A DNA stretch of 64,000 nucleotides from an uncultured Bacteroides sp. (GCA_947038155.1 CAMQVH010000003.1:124001-188000); one strand, 5' to 3'; numbered from the stretch's first letter, positions 45,704-55,274 are shown. Notes: generated from the sequence alone by a model not told the origin. Numbers and translations are program-made.

Positions 45704-46141
45704 ATGAAAAAGTTAGTATTCTTATTAGTATGCTTGTTCACTTTACAGACAGTAGCACGTGCAGATGACGATAAACCTATCCAGGTGACTCAAATGCCAC
45801 AATTAGCACAACAGTTTATCAAACAGCATTTCTCTGACAGCAAAGTGGCACTGGCAAAAATGGAAAGTGACTTCCTTTACAAAAGCTATGAAGTGATTTT
45901 TACGAATGGTAACAAAGTGGAATTTGACAAGAAGGGAAACTGGGAGGAAGTAGATTGCAAGCACACCTCCGTACCTGTTGCCATTATTCCTGCCGCCATT
46001 CAGAAATATGTAACAACTAATTATCCGGATGCAAAAGTGCTGAAGATAGAACGTGATAAGAAAGATTACGAAGTAAAGCTGTCCAACCGTACAGAACTGA
46101 AATTTGACCTGAAGTTTAATCTGATTGATATTGATAATTAA
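45704..46141 (+). CDS. PepSY-like periplasmic protein
   Basis: From ATG 45704 the protein has 145 residues with a signal peptide (1-20, ending TVARAD). Two tandem copies of the PepSY-like beta-lactamase-inhibitor-type fold follow: MPQLAQQFIKQHFSDSKVAL ... GNKVEFDKKGNWEEVDC and IPAAIQKYVTTNYPDAKVLK ... RTELKFDLKFNLIDID. In Bacteroidota such genes commonly lie near two-component systems. It lies 23 bp before a second, lipid-anchored member; both divergent from the NEW3-ABC operon. Upstream codons to 45668 are not needed because the signal starts at 45704. Confidence 0.85.
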   Translation: MKKLVFLLVCLFTLQTVARADDDKPIQVTQMPQLAQQFIKQHFSDSKVALAKMESDFLYKSYEVIFTNGNKVEFDKKGNWEEVDCKHTSVPVAIIPAAIQKYVTTNYPDAKVLKIERDKKDYEVKLSNRTELKFDLKFNLIDIDN

Positions 46142-46164
46142 CTTTCTTAAAATCTACGACAACA

Positions 46165-47046
46165 ATGAAACTCAGAATTTATACACTACTGATAGCATTC
46201 TGTGCAGCATGGAGCCTGCACAGCTGCGACAACGATGACGATGAATCAATTGCTGTTCCTACCGCATTGCAAGAAGCATTCTCGACCAGGTATCCTAACG
46301 TCAAGAACGTAAAGTGGGAAACAAAGGCAGGATATTATGTAGCGGACTTCTATGATGGATATGAGGCATCCGCATGGTTTACGACGGATGGCAACTGGCA
46401 TATGACTGAAACGGATATCCCGTACACCGCATTGCCCGATCCGGTAAAGAGTGCATTCGAAGTAGGTGACTATAAGACATGGAAAAGAGACGATGTGGAT
46501 AAACTCGAGCGGCAAGGCATCGAAACAGTCTACGTCATTGAGGTGGAAAACCAGAATCAGGAAGTCGATCTGTATTATTCTGCCGATGGAGTGCTGATTA
46601 AAAGCATTGCAGACACAGACGATCATGAAAACGACCATCTTCCGACCACTCAACTGCCCGCCGCCATGAAGACTTTCATTGATGGAAAATATGCAGGAGC
46701 AAGAATTGTGGAAGTAGACGTGGAAGATGACAAAAACGACTGGGAGTTCGGATTTATGGAAGTAGATATCATCCATTTCGACAGTGGCTTGAACCGCAAC
46801 GTTTCCAAAGAAGTGCTATTTGATAAAGACGGAGAGTGGTATTCTACCTCATGGGAGGTACGGAGAAACGAACTGCCCACAGCAGTGACCAATACCATCA
46901 GCGTTGAGTATGCAGAGTATCAGATGGATGATGCCGAATACTTTGAGATGGCAACAGAAACATCCTATTATCAGATTGAACTGGAAGGAAATAATTCTCC
47001 GGATATAGATATTAAAGTAACCGCAGACGGTACGATTCTCAAATAA
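46165..47046 (+). CDS. PepSY-like lipoprotein with three repeats
   Basis: 293 residues. Lipobox LHSC gives Cys21, followed by the acidic DNDDDES that often marks surface-exposed Bacteroides lipoproteins. Three PepSY-like units follow (about 30-95, 96-170, 175-290), seen from repeated strand patterns YEASAWFTTDGNWHM, VDLYYSADGVLIKSI and KEVLFDKDGEWYSTSW each followed by a LP(x)A helix. Very acidic overall, so cation binding is possible. Same operon as the preceding PepSY-like gene. Confidence 0.84.
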   Translation: MKLRIYTLLIAFCAAWSLHSCDNDDDESIAVPTALQEAFSTRYPNVKNVKWETKAGYYVADFYDGYEASAWFTTDGNWHMTETDIPYTALPDPVKSAFEVGDYKTWKRDDVDKLERQGIETVYVIEVENQNQEVDLYYSADGVLIKSIADTDDHENDHLPTTQLPAAMKTFIDGKYAGARIVEVDVEDDKNDWEFGFMEVDIIHFDSGLNRNVSKEVLFDKDGEWYSTSWEVRRNELPTAVTNTISVEYAEYQMDDAEYFEMATETSYYQIELEGNNSPDIDIKVTADGTILK

Positions 47047-47052
47047 AAATAA

Positions 47053-47112
47053 AATGAGTGTGTGTCCAAAATATTGTCACTATTGACTTTTGGCACACAC
47101 TCATTTTGTTTT
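47053..47112. terminator. Bidirectional terminator between PepSY-like and tamB genes
   Basis: AATGAGTGTGTG and CCAAAA on the left arm (47053-47071, one extra T) pair with TTTTGG and CACACACTCATT on the right (47088-47105). T-rich sequence follows on the + strand; the tamB stop codon lies at 47111. Confidence 0.87.
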
Positions 47113-50100
47113 ATTCCTGTGCCCGCTTTCTCTTTAGCTCCGACTTAGCTTTATCATCGGCAATGCTGTCTGTCTGCTGCTGTTGCACCTTTTCGACTTC
47201 TTCACGTTTCCGCTTGCTGCGCAATTTCCATTTATTCCAGAAGAAAAGGTCACTCCATTTATTGAAATCTTTCTTATACATGATACCGACTCCCTGCGTA
47301 GTAAGGTTTGTCTTTGTGTAGTAACGGTCATTTGTTTCATTATAAGCCTTCAGACGAATATCTCCCGAGCGGTTGATCAGCCATTCAGCTTCGAAGTCGC
47401 CTATAAAGTTGGTATTTGCCATCGGATTGTCCCGATAGCCGAAATTACCATTAACCAGCAGGCGGTTGTTCAGCAACTGACCGGACAGGATACCTTCTAC
47501 TTCCATATCCGTCCATCCTTTATCACCCGTGCTCAGATTGGTACCGATATTCCAGTTATTAGTCTCAAAAACCTGAGATAAGGCATTATTCAACTGACCG
47601 GACAGGGTAGAAGAGAGTACCGATGACATCACGTTCGAGTTCTGATTGTTCCGTGCAGCATCTTCCGTATAGAACTTACCGATACCCAGCAGATAAAGAA
47701 TCTGCATATTCATCTGCTCTTCCGTACTGATATAATTGCGCACCAACGTCTGAATTTCATCTCTTTCATTCGGAAGCTCGATACCCAGCTTAATGGTCGG
47801 CCGCAGTAAAATCCCACTCAGATTCATGATACAGTTTACCCGTACATTAGTCTGCTGGGCAATGGAGGAAACATCCGGATTCAAGTCGTTCAGTGAAGCG
47901 GAGTTTACCGTGTATGAAGCCTGAATATCCATATTCGCATCCAAAGGAGCGCCGTTGAAAGTAATCGTACTTCCATCTTTGATGATAAAATCCTTGCGAA
48001 TCACTTCCTGCAAACTGAACTTATATATTCCCTGACTGATCCGGTAATTACCGAACATCTTCACATCTCCTTTATTATAAAACTCCGTGCGTATGTTTCC
48101 CGTTCCCTTCGCACTGATGTAGTCTCCGGCTATAGGGTCCATAATAATTTTCATGGTGGCATCGGGTGTAGCATCTACCAGAATATTCAAACGAATATCT
48201 GTCTGATGCTCTTCTTCGTCCGCCTGACGCTTCTGCTGCATCTGCTCAAAATAGGAATTTACCCGAATGGAATCCTGAATGTTTCGACGGGGCGTTTTAT
48301 CTACAAACTTTATAAACTGGGTGCTGGCAGCCGACGCCACATTTCCGTTGATATAGGTGAATACCGTATTCCGGTTGGTTGTCATAGCGAGATTTACGTC
48401 CAGTCCCTGTATCGCATTCCCTGCAAGCAACGCATTTCCCGTAGCATATACCGTTCCAAAGAATGGCATATCCGTCGATTCCTTCGTATTCATCAAGAGC
48501 ATATTATTAGCCTGTATCTCAAAACGGTAATTTATATTCTTGAAATGCTGGAAACGCAGATACCCGTTCAAGGTTCCCGAATGCCCTTCCATATCGGCAA
48601 TATGCATATTATTGAACTGTAAGCCGGTAGGAGCCAGATGAATCGTATCTCTAACGGCAAAGTGGGTATTCAGGATATCGAACTTCATGGAAGCATCCGT
48701 CATAACAGCCCCATCCAGATTCAATCCCTTGAACTTTCCGTAAAAATGAACTTTTCCCGTTCCCCGTCCTTTTATATCCTGTGCTATCGATTTCATATAA
48801 AATTCGAGGAATTTCAAATTCAGTTCATGGGCATCGATATTCAGATCAAGTCCGCTTTCCGGTTTCAACGGGTAGATCATACCGGTGACTCGCGATGGTG
48901 ACGGCGATATATCCTGAATGGACGCATCCAGATAGATTCCTCTTTTCTCATTATCCCAGGCGCCATATACGTTCAAATCACCTAAACGGCCCTGATTGAG
49001 CGAGAAATTCTTGACGAAGAGGCGGGTATTCATCACAGGTTTCTTAAACACGCCGCTGGCATAAGCTGTTCCCGTAGCATCTCCTTCAAAGTTTACGTCA
49101 TCGGATATGTTTGCAATATCAAATACGTATCCCATATTAATGTCTTTCAAGTCCACTTTTACGGTATCCGCCGGATTGTCGGAAAGCCGCCCGTTGATAC
49201 GCACATAACGGTCATGGTGACTGAAATAGAAATTATTCACATCCACCTTGCCCGAGTCTACCACTACCTGCGAAGGATGTATCTGCCAAAGTGTATCATT
49301 CAAGATAACGTCTGTCTGTTTCACATCCACCATCGCTTTCAGCAAAGGCTTTTCGCCGGCTGTACGCAGGAATTGTGCAACAGCCGCCAACTTTCCGCTA
49401 TAAGTCGCTATGGCATTATTTCCCCAATTTAGAGTCGTGCTGACTTTATCTTCTTTGGCCTGTGCTTCCAGAGAAAGATTCACGGCTCCATTCTTTTTCA
49501 GACTGGTCAGCCGCACCTTCGCACTGATATGGTCCGAAGGATTCTCGCACAGGATCATACCCGACTCGATAAAGTTGTTTTTATATTGCAGGCGGGGGAA
49601 GTAGCCTTCCACACGTAGCCGCTGCAAGGCATCATTAAAATACCCTTTTAACGTAGAATGTGTATATACAGTCAACGGAACATCAAATATCGTAGATAAA
49701 ATGTCCGTATTATATATATGTACATCAAACGCAAAATTATTGTTCGTCTCTATCGGTTTCTTCGGAGGCAATATCAAAGACGGCACATACCGACGCATGA
49801 TATTGAATATACTTGCCGGTAAGGTGTGGTACTGGAATTTTCCCGCTATGCTTGCCGTCAGAAACTCAGAAGTCAGTTTAAGCTGATTTTCATTATCCTG
49901 CCGGGTAGCCCGTACATTCATGTTCTTCATGAAATATTCCTTGTCTGGTGCCCTGAACTCCAGGCTGTCCACATTGATCTCTCCAATCATCTCGTCAATG
50001 GAACCTCCGGTAAAGTTGGCTTTTACCTTCAGAGAAAACTCCGCATCCTGGTAGTCAGGTGTAAGATTTAGATCATTAGGACGGAACTTGTCGACAACGG

Positions 50101-51595
50101 CAAGGAAGTTGAAAGTTGGAACTTTGGATGCCACATTCACATCTCCGTTCAGATAAATAGACCCATTCGGATCATCCAGCGCTATCTTTCCGTTAAATCC
50201 GCCTTGCTTGTATTCGCCGTCCAGCGTAATATTCTCATATTTATATCTGCTATACTCCACAGAAGCGATCAATCCCTTCAACTCCACAGCAGGAAGCTGG
50301 TTTTCGATATGCCGTCCATGTACATCCAGGTTAAAGGTGATTTCCCCAAACTTCTCATTATTCAATAACTTGCCCAGTTCAAACTCTTCTGTTTTGACAG
50401 CACCGGAATAAGCAAACAACCCCTTAGCCTTATCGGAACTTAACTTTAAGTCGGTTTTTACATTACCAATCCCGGTACGCAGCTGTCCATAAGTAACTAG
50501 ATCGGTGAAGTATCCTGAAATCTCTCCACGGAAATCAATATCCCCCAAACGTTCCAGAAGAGGAGGTACCCCATTATAATTGCTGCTCAGATTACGTACC
50601 AGAAAACCGACGCCGCGACTGTTGGCGGAAAGCTCGGAAAGTTTCCCGTATACATACGCATCCTGCGGACTCGAAAGCTCTTGAAGCGATACATCCCCCG
50701 AAAGCCGGAACTGGCGGTCGTCGGCCGTAATCTCCAGATGAGAGCAGGTGAGCTGGTCGACCGTTCCTTTTACCTGCATATCCAGCGTTATCGGTTCTTT
50801 GAAATGCGCCAATACAGGTACAAAAGGGGAAATATCTTTCAGAGTAATCTGCGAGGGTAACGTACGGAAAGAAAAGTGGACCTTCTCCGAGAACTGATCA
50901 AAAGCCTTCAGACTGTCATACACCAAATGAATGGTATCCATCTTCAGTGAAGTTTCAGGCAGCTCGATGGCGAAATTCTCTATATTAGTCCGTTTATCAT
51001 TGGCAACCAATTTCAGACTCATCTTCTTTAAAGAGAATCCGGAAGCCTTTTCATCGAAGCTCAGACGCTTGATACCAAGATTCAAAGAATCCCTGTTCAT
51101 CGCCTTCAATGAAATATTAGCTATAATATTCTGAAGCTGAACATGCTTGGCATTAAACTTTCCGGGAGTCTTTTCCTCTGACAATACATGATAAGCCATC
51201 CTTCCCCGACGAATCAAAACGGAATTGATACGCAAATCCAGCGAACTTTCCTTTTTTACAGTGTCCTTGGAAGCAAAAGCATCCAATACGAACTTGAAAT
51301 TCGGAGGAGAGTCGGGAGTCTCTTTATTTAGATTGATGGTAAAGCCGAATAACTGGACACTGCTAATGGAAATCTTTCCCTTAAAGAAAGGAAGGATATC
51401 AAACTTAGCCGATAAGCGGGTTACTTTGAGCATTTCCTTGCCGCTTTGGTCGTCAAGCAGCACATCATCAATGATAATACGGTTTAATAGACCGATATTG
51501 ATTTTGCCGATAGTCAGGCGTGTATTCAGCACCTCGGACAATTCCTTGGCGATAAACACACTCATTACTCGCTGAACATTTGGAATATTCAGCAA
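47111..51595 (-). CDS. tamB: TamB-family translocation/assembly protein (DUF490)
   Basis: At least 1494 residues. Long runs of amphipathic beta-strands through the whole length (AsmA/TamB repeat type) end in the TamB C-terminal domain (about 1080-1440; VNCIMNLSGILLRPTIKLGI and LDANMDIQASYTVNSASLND). It probably spans the periplasm as a beta-taco groove moving lipids or helping outer-membrane assembly. The coordinates given begin at TTG 51595, but the frame stays open to 51679 and the extra codons encode a typical membrane anchor (KKTVRWVVGIVLGVYIGTIV) with no ATG, so the true start is probably a rare codon upstream (CTG 51658 is one option). A -7 element sits at 51692-51699. Divergent from tsaD. 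Confidence 0.9.
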   Translation of the reverse strand: MLNIPNVQRVMSVFIAKELSEVLNTRLTIGKINIGLLNRIIIDDVLLDDQSGKEMLKVTRLSAKFDILPFFKGKISISSVQLFGFTINLNKETPDSPPNFKFVLDAFASKDTVKKESSLDLRINSVLIRRGRMAYHVLSEEKTPGKFNAKHVQLQNIIANISLKAMNRDSLNLGIKRLSFDEKASGFSLKKMSLKLVANDKRTNIENFAIELPETSLKMDTIHLVYDSLKAFDQFSEKVHFSFRTLPSQITLKDISPFVPVLAHFKEPITLDMQVKGTVDQLTCSHLEITADDRQFRLSGDVSLQELSSPQDAYVYGKLSELSANSRGVGFLVRNLSSNYNGVPPLLERLGDIDFRGEISGYFTDLVTYGQLRTGIGNVKTDLKLSSDKAKGLFAYSGAVKTEEFELGKLLNNEKFGEITFNLDVHGRHIENQLPAVELKGLIASVEYSRYKYENITLDGEYKQGGFNGKIALDDPNGSIYLNGDVNVASKVPTFNFLAVVDKFRPNDLNLTPDYQDAEFSLKVKANFTGGSIDEMIGEINVDSLEFRAPDKEYFMKNMNVRATRQDNENQLKLTSEFLTASIAGKFQYHTLPASIFNIMRRYVPSLILPPKKPIETNNNFAFDVHIYNTDILSTIFDVPLTVYTHSTLKGYFNDALQRLRVEGYFPRLQYKNNFIESGMILCENPSDHISAKVRLTSLKKNGAVNLSLEAQAKEDKVSTTLNWGNNAIATYSGKLAAVAQFLRTAGEKPLLKAMVDVKQTDVILNDTLWQIHPSQVVVDSGKVDVNNFYFSHHDRYVRINGRLSDNPADTVKVDLKDINMGYVFDIANISDDVNFEGDATGTAYASGVFKKPVMNTRLFVKNFSLNQGRLGDLNVYGAWDNEKRGIYLDASIQDISPSPSRVTGMIYPLKPESGLDLNIDAHELNLKFLEFYMKSIAQDIKGRGTGKVHFYGKFKGLNLDGAVMTDASMKFDILNTHFAVRDTIHLAPTGLQFNNMHIADMEGHSGTLNGYLRFQHFKNINYRFEIQANNMLLMNTKESTDMPFFGTVYATGNALLAGNAIQGLDVNLAMTTNRNTVFTYINGNVASAASTQFIKFVDKTPRRNIQDSIRVNSYFEQMQQKRQADEEEHQTDIRLNILVDATPDATMKIIMDPIAGDYISAKGTGNIRTEFYNKGDVKMFGNYRISQGIYKFSLQEVIRKDFIIKDGSTITFNGAPLDANMDIQASYTVNSASLNDLNPDVSSIAQQTNVRVNCIMNLSGILLRPTIKLGIELPNERDEIQTLVRNYISTEEQMNMQILYLLGIGKFYTEDAARNNQNSNVMSSVLSSTLSGQLNNALSQVFETNNWNIGTNLSTGDKGWTDMEVEGILSGQLLNNRLLVNGNFGYRDNPMANTNFIGDFEAEWLINRSGDIRLKAYNETNDRYYTKTNLTTQGVGIMYKKDFNKWSDLFFWNKWKLRSKRKREEVEKVQQQQTDSIADDKAKSELKRKRAQE

Positions 51596-51691
51596 AACAA
51601 TAGTTCCGATATATACTCCCAGTACAATACCAACTACCCAGCGTACAGTCTTTTTCAGCGTTCTGATAAGCGATAACTTTTATTTAGCGAA

Positions 51692-51699
51692 CAAAAATA
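51692..51699 (-). promoter_or_regulatory. -7 element for tamB
   Basis: Minus strand reads TATTTTTG, an exact TAnnTTTG match. It puts transcription start near 51685, only about 25 nt before the first codons of the membrane anchor, so the start codon must lie between about 51679 and 51595. Confidence 0.55.
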
Positions 51700-51733
51700 T
51701 AAAATAGTTCGTTATGAATCGTAGTTTTATCAT

Positions 51734-51741
51734 TACTTTTG
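51734..51741 (+). promoter_or_regulatory. -7 element for tsaD
   Basis: TACTTTTG matches TAnnTTTG, 24 bp upstream of ATG 51766. Confidence 0.58.
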
Positions 51742-51765
51742 CACCGTTTAATAGTTTAAAAACAT

Positions 51766-52785
51766 ATGAGTGCAATAATATTAGGAATTGAATCCTCCTG
51801 TGATGATACGTCGGCAGCCGTAATCAAAGATGGTTATCTGCTGTCAAATGTGGTATCAAGTCAAGCCGTACACGAAGCATACGGTGGAGTAGTACCCGAA
51901 TTAGCTTCACGGGCACATCAACAAAACATTGTTCCGGTGGTACACGAAGCACTGAAACGAGCAGGAGTTACCAAAGAAGAACTGAGTGCGGTAGCTTTCA
52001 CACGTGGACCGGGATTGATGGGATCTTTGCTTGTAGGCGTCTCTTTCGCCAAAGGATTCGCACGTTCACTCGGTATTCCTTTGATAGATGTTAATCATCT
52101 GACAGGACATGTCTTAGCTCATTTTATTAAAGCAGAAGGAGAAGAGAATATCCAACCGAAATTCCCGTTCCTTTGCCTGTTGGTGTCCGGAGGAAACTCA
52201 CAGATTATATTGGTAAAAGCCTATAATGAGATGGAAATTCTCGGTCAGACAATTGATGACGCTGCCGGGGAAGCAATCGATAAATGTTCAAAAGTAATGG
52301 GGCTCGGATATCCGGGTGGACCGATCATTGACAAACTGGCACGTCAAGGCAATCCGAAAGCGTTTACTTTCAGCAAACCGCATATTCCGGGGCTGGACTA
52401 CAGCTTCAGCGGACTGAAAACTTCTTTCCTGTACTCCTTGCGTGACTGGATGAAAGACGATCCTGATTTCATCGAGCATCACAAAGTGGATTTGGCCGCC
52501 TCTCTGGAAGCAACTGTTGTAGACATCCTGATGGACAAACTGCGGAAAGCTGCCAAAGAATATAAGATTAAAGAAGTAGCCGTTGCCGGAGGAGTCTCTG
52601 CCAACAACGGATTGCGTAACTCTTTCCGGGAACATGCCGAAAAGTATGGCTGGAATATCTTTATTCCAAAATTCAGCTACACGACCGACAATGCAGCCAT
52701 GATTGCCATTACCGGATACTTCAAGTATCTGGATAAAGACTTCTGCTCCATCGATCTTCCGGCTTATTCCCGTGTCACATTATAA
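51766..52785 (+). CDS. tsaD: tRNA N6-adenosine threonylcarbamoyltransferase (t6A synthesis)
   Basis: 339 residues. GIESSCDDTSAAV (7-19) starts the ASKHA fold; the metal-binding HxxxH is at His111/His115 (VNHLTGHVLAHF); LLVSGGNSQIILV and VAVAGGVSANNGLRNSF form the nucleotide site, and YTTDNAAMIAITGY closes it. It transfers threonylcarbamoyl from TsaC-made adenylate to A37 of ANN-reading tRNAs, with TsaB and TsaE, which are not in this window. Single gene, divergent from tamB. Confidence 0.97.
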   Translation: MSAIILGIESSCDDTSAAVIKDGYLLSNVVSSQAVHEAYGGVVPELASRAHQQNIVPVVHEALKRAGVTKEELSAVAFTRGPGLMGSLLVGVSFAKGFARSLGIPLIDVNHLTGHVLAHFIKAEGEENIQPKFPFLCLLVSGGNSQIILVKAYNEMEILGQTIDDAAGEAIDKCSKVMGLGYPGGPIIDKLARQGNPKAFTFSKPHIPGLDYSFSGLKTSFLYSLRDWMKDDPDFIEHHKVDLAASLEATVVDILMDKLRKAAKEYKIKEVAVAGGVSANNGLRNSFREHAEKYGWNIFIPKFSYTTDNAAMIAITGYFKYLDKDFCSIDLPAYSRVTL

Positions 52786-52805
52786 AACAGTTTTTTACCG
52801 CCATC

Positions 52806-52924
52806 GTCACTTTATTTAATAACTAATTGAAGTATAGCAAATTAAATAGTGACACTTAAAGTGACGACAACAACAATAGTGACGGCAAACGCCGAAAAAA
52901 ATGTCACCGCCCCAATAGGCGGCG
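52806..52924. repeat. GTGAC/GTCAC-rich inverted repeat region
   Basis: GTGAC or GTCAC occurs at about 52806, 52849, 52861, 52879 and 52903. GTCACTTTATTTAAT (52806-52820) nearly pairs with ATTAAATAGTGAC (52841-52853); CACTTAAAGTG (52853-52863) is a palindrome; GTGACGGC (52879-52886) can pair with the following GCC and GTCAC words; CCGCC/GGCGG (52907-52922) forms a last hairpin. No fixed 22-nt spacing, unlike arrays A-D. It lies just after tsaD. Confidence 0.6.
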
Positions 52925-53036
52925 ACATAAAGAAGCCTTGCTGAAAACAAAATGCACCTATATATAATAGGGAGACAAAGGAGAATTAATGATATAAGAA
53001 GCCTTCATTAAGAATCTTTGTTTATAGCACTCCTTC

Positions 53037-53124
53037 GTTCCACGTGCGTGAACCGTCCGGTTCACATACATGATCCATTCAGCTCACGCACATGAACCGA
53101 ATGGATCACGTATGTGGAACGAAA
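53037..53124. repeat. Array D: four 22-nt palindromic units upstream of cinA
   Basis: Units start at 53037, 53059, 53081 and 53103, exactly 22 nt apart. At the same column each has a CAC-5nt-TG core: CACGTGCGTGAACCG, CACATACATGATCCA, CACGCACATGAACCG and CACGTATGTGGAACG. Units 2 and 4 together form a 17-bp stem with one mismatch (53064-53080 with 53099-53115), and GTGAACCG/CGGTTCAC (53048-53065) a second one. It ends 85 bp before the cinA start. Confidence 0.82.
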
Positions 53125-53208
53125 AAATGAAGTAAACCTAATGACTTAACATAGTGTATATACCTTATTAATATAGGTAGCATATTCTATTAACTAACGC
53201 AGGAAAAA

Positions 53209-54441
53209 ATGTTTGCTGAAATTATTACCATTGGCGACGAACTGCTGATAGGGCAGGTAGTCGATACAAATTCTGCCTGGATGGGGCAGGAATTAAATAA
53301 GATAGGTATCGAAGTTCTACGCATTGTTTCGATCCGTGATCGGGAAGAAGAGATCATAGAAGCAGTAGATAACGCGATGAAAAGGGTAAATATTGTTCTG
53401 GTAACCGGAGGACTCGGCCCCACAAAAGACGATATCACCAAACAAACTCTCTGTAAATACTTCCACACCGAACTGATATTCAGCGAAGAAGTATTTGAGA
53501 ACGTGAAGCGGGTGCTTGCCGGAAAAATACCGATGAATGCGCTGAATAAGAGTCAGGCAATGGTTCCCAAAGATTGCACAGTCATCAACAATCCGGTAGG
53601 AAGCGCTTCTGTCAGCTGGTTTGAGAAAGACAATAAAGTGCTCGTATCCATGCCGGGCGTTCCGCAGGAAATGACAACCGTTATGACTGCGTCTGTATTG
53701 CCCAAGCTACGTGAGAAGTTTCAGACGGATGTAATCATGCACCGGACCTTTCTGGTACAACATTACCCCGAATCCATACTTGCTGAAAAACTGGAACCGT
53801 GGGAGACAGCCTTACCGGAAAGCATCAAATTGGCATATCTGCCCAAACTTGGAATCATCCGCTTGCGGCTGACCGGACGGGGACAGAACAAGACAGAAGT
53901 GGAAAGCGCACTGAACGACGAGCAGGCTAAGCTGGAAGTGATACTGGGCGATGATATTTTCAGCGAAGAAGATATCCCACTGGAGGTAATCGTAGGCGAA
54001 CTGCTGAAAAAGAAGAATTTAACCGTTTCCACCGCAGAAAGTTGCACCGGAGGAAGCATTGCGGCACGTCTGACGTCCATTGCCGGAAGTTCGGAATACT
54101 TTAACGGAGGAATAGTGGCATATTCTAACGAAGTGAAAATGAATCTGCTCCATGTTTCACCGGAAACACTGGAAGCGTATGGCGCTGTCAGTGAGCAGAC
54201 TGTGATCGAAATGGTAAAAGGAGCGATGAAAGCGCTGAAAACCGACTGCGCTGTCGCAACTTCGGGAATTGCTGGTCCCGGAGGTGGAACGCCGGAGAAG
54301 CCGGTAGGCACTGTCTGGATCGCTGCTGGTTATAAAAATGAAATTCGTACTTACAGGCAGGAAACGAACCGCGGAAGAGCCATGAATATTGAAAGAGCGG
54401 GCAATAATGCGCTATTAATTCTTCGTGATTTGCTCAAATAA
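53209..54441 (+). CDS. cinA: CinA-family protein (competence/damage-inducible; NMN deamidase)
   Basis: 410 residues in two parts. N-terminal MoCF-like domain (1-170): [35 protein letters not shown], and [19 protein letters not shown]-terminal CinA/PncC domain (about 255-410): [20 protein letters not shown] and [20 protein letters not shown]. The family carries ADP-ribose pyrophosphatase activity in the first domain and nicotinamide mononucleotide deamidase activity in the second, recycling NAD breakdown products. Single gene. The 120 bp after it, before rpmB, hold a near -7 element TTACTTTG (54506-54513) with TTG at 54483-54485. Confidence 0.95.
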   Translation: MFAEIITIGDELLIGQVVDTNSAWMGQELNKIGIEVLRIVSIRDREEEIIEAVDNAMKRVNIVLVTGGLGPTKDDITKQTLCKYFHTELIFSEEVFENVKRVLAGKIPMNALNKSQAMVPKDCTVINNPVGSASVSWFEKDNKVLVSMPGVPQEMTTVMTASVLPKLREKFQTDVIMHRTFLVQHYPESILAEKLEPWETALPESIKLAYLPKLGIIRLRLTGRGQNKTEVESALNDEQAKLEVILGDDIFSEEDIPLEVIVGELLKKKNLTVSTAESCTGGSIAARLTSIAGSSEYFNGGIVAYSNEVKMNLLHVSPETLEAYGAVSEQTVIEMVKGAMKALKTDCAVATSGIAGPGGGTPEKPVGTVWIAAGYKNEIRTYRQETNRGRAMNIERAGNNALLILRDLLK

Positions 54442-54482
54442 GGAAAAATTGGTGTCTGGAAGTGAATTATTTTAAGAAATCC

Positions 54483-54513
54483 TTGTTTTATACGGATAAA
54501 AGTGCTTACTTTG
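54483..54513 (+). promoter_or_regulatory. Probable promoter of the rpmB-rpmG-DUF4295 operon
   Basis: TTG (54483-54485), 20 nt, then TTACTTTG (54506-54513), one mismatch from TAnnTTTG. Transcription start near 54520, leader about 45 nt to ATG 54564. Confidence 0.5.
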
Positions 54514-54563
54514 CGTCCTGTTTGAAATAAGTATAGATATAAAACTATAAAAATAAGATAGAA

Positions 54564-54824
54564 ATGTCGAAGATTTGTCAAATTACCGGAAAGAAAGCCA
54601 TGATTGGCAACAATGTTTCACACTCAAAGAGAAGAACAAAAAGAACCTTTGATTTGAACTTGTTTAACAAAAAGTTCTATTATGTAGAACAAGACTGTTG
54701 GATCAGCCTTAGCCTTTGTGCTAACGGTCTGCGTATCATCAACAAAAAAGGACTGGACGCTGCACTGAACGATGCAGTAGCTAAAGGTTTCTGTGATTGG
54801 AAAAGCATTAAAGTAATCGGCTAA
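54564..54824 (+). CDS. rpmB: 50S ribosomal protein L28
   Basis: 86 residues. [20 protein letters not shown], then [20 protein letters not shown] and [19 protein letters not shown] are the full L28 pattern. The zinc-binding Cys pairs of the C+ type are absent. First gene of a conserved three-gene operon. Confidence 0.97.
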   Translation: MSKICQITGKKAMIGNNVSHSKRRTKRTFDLNLFNKKFYYVEQDCWISLSLCANGLRIINKKGLDAALNDAVAKGFCDWKSIKVIG

Positions 54825-54845
54825 ACGTAGAGGAGAAAACTTACA

Positions 54846-55034
54846 ATGGCAAAGAAAGCAAAAGGTAACAGAGTACAGGTGATTCTGGAATGTACAGAAC
54901 ACAAAGAGAGTGGAATGCCGGGAACATCTCGCTATATCACAACTAAGAACAGAAAGAATACAACTGAAAGACTTGAGTTGAAGAAATACAACCCGATTCT
55001 GAAGAGAGTTACAGTACATAAGGAAATTAAATAA
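54846..55034 (+). CDS. rpmG: 50S ribosomal protein L33
   Basis: 62 residues. [39 protein letters not shown] and [15 protein letters not shown] are the L33 pattern. Only one Cys, so the zinc-free (C-) form. It lies 21 bp after rpmB and 14 bp before the DUF4295 gene. Confidence 0.97.
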   Translation: MAKKAKGNRVQVILECTEHKESGMPGTSRYITTKNRKNTTERLELKKYNPILKRVTVHKEIK

Positions 55035-55048
55035 TAATAGTATAACCC

Positions 55049-55207
55049 ATGGCAAAGAAAACAGTAGCAAGTTTGCACGAAGGTTCTAAAGAAGGTCGTG
55101 CTTATACCAAGGTTATCAAAATGGTGAAATCTCCGAAAACTGGAGCTTACGTTTTTGATGAACAAATGGTTGCAAACGAAAAAGTACAAGACTTTTTCAA
55201 AAAATAA
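55049..55207 (+). CDS. DUF4295 small protein of the ribosomal operon
   Basis: A 52-residue basic protein, MAKKTVASLHEGSKEGRAYT followed by KVIKMVKSPKTGAYVFDEQM. This is the small Bacteroidota family (DUF4295) regularly found after rpmG. Its size and charge suggest binding to the ribosome, but no function is established. Fourteen bases separate it from rpmG and a strong terminator follows. Confidence 0.9.
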   Translation: MAKKTVASLHEGSKEGRAYTKVIKMVKSPKTGAYVFDEQMVANEKVQDFFKK

Positions 55208-55235
55208 TCAGAATAGCATAAAACGCTATAAACAC

Positions 55236-55274
55236 AAAATCCCCTCATTGGCAAACAGTGAGGGGATTTTTTAT
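55236..55274 (+). terminator. Terminator after the L28-L33-DUF4295 operon
   Basis: AAAATCCCCTCATTG and CAGTGAGGGGATTTT pair with one G-T around a 5-nt loop, with a T-run after. Confidence 0.93.
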
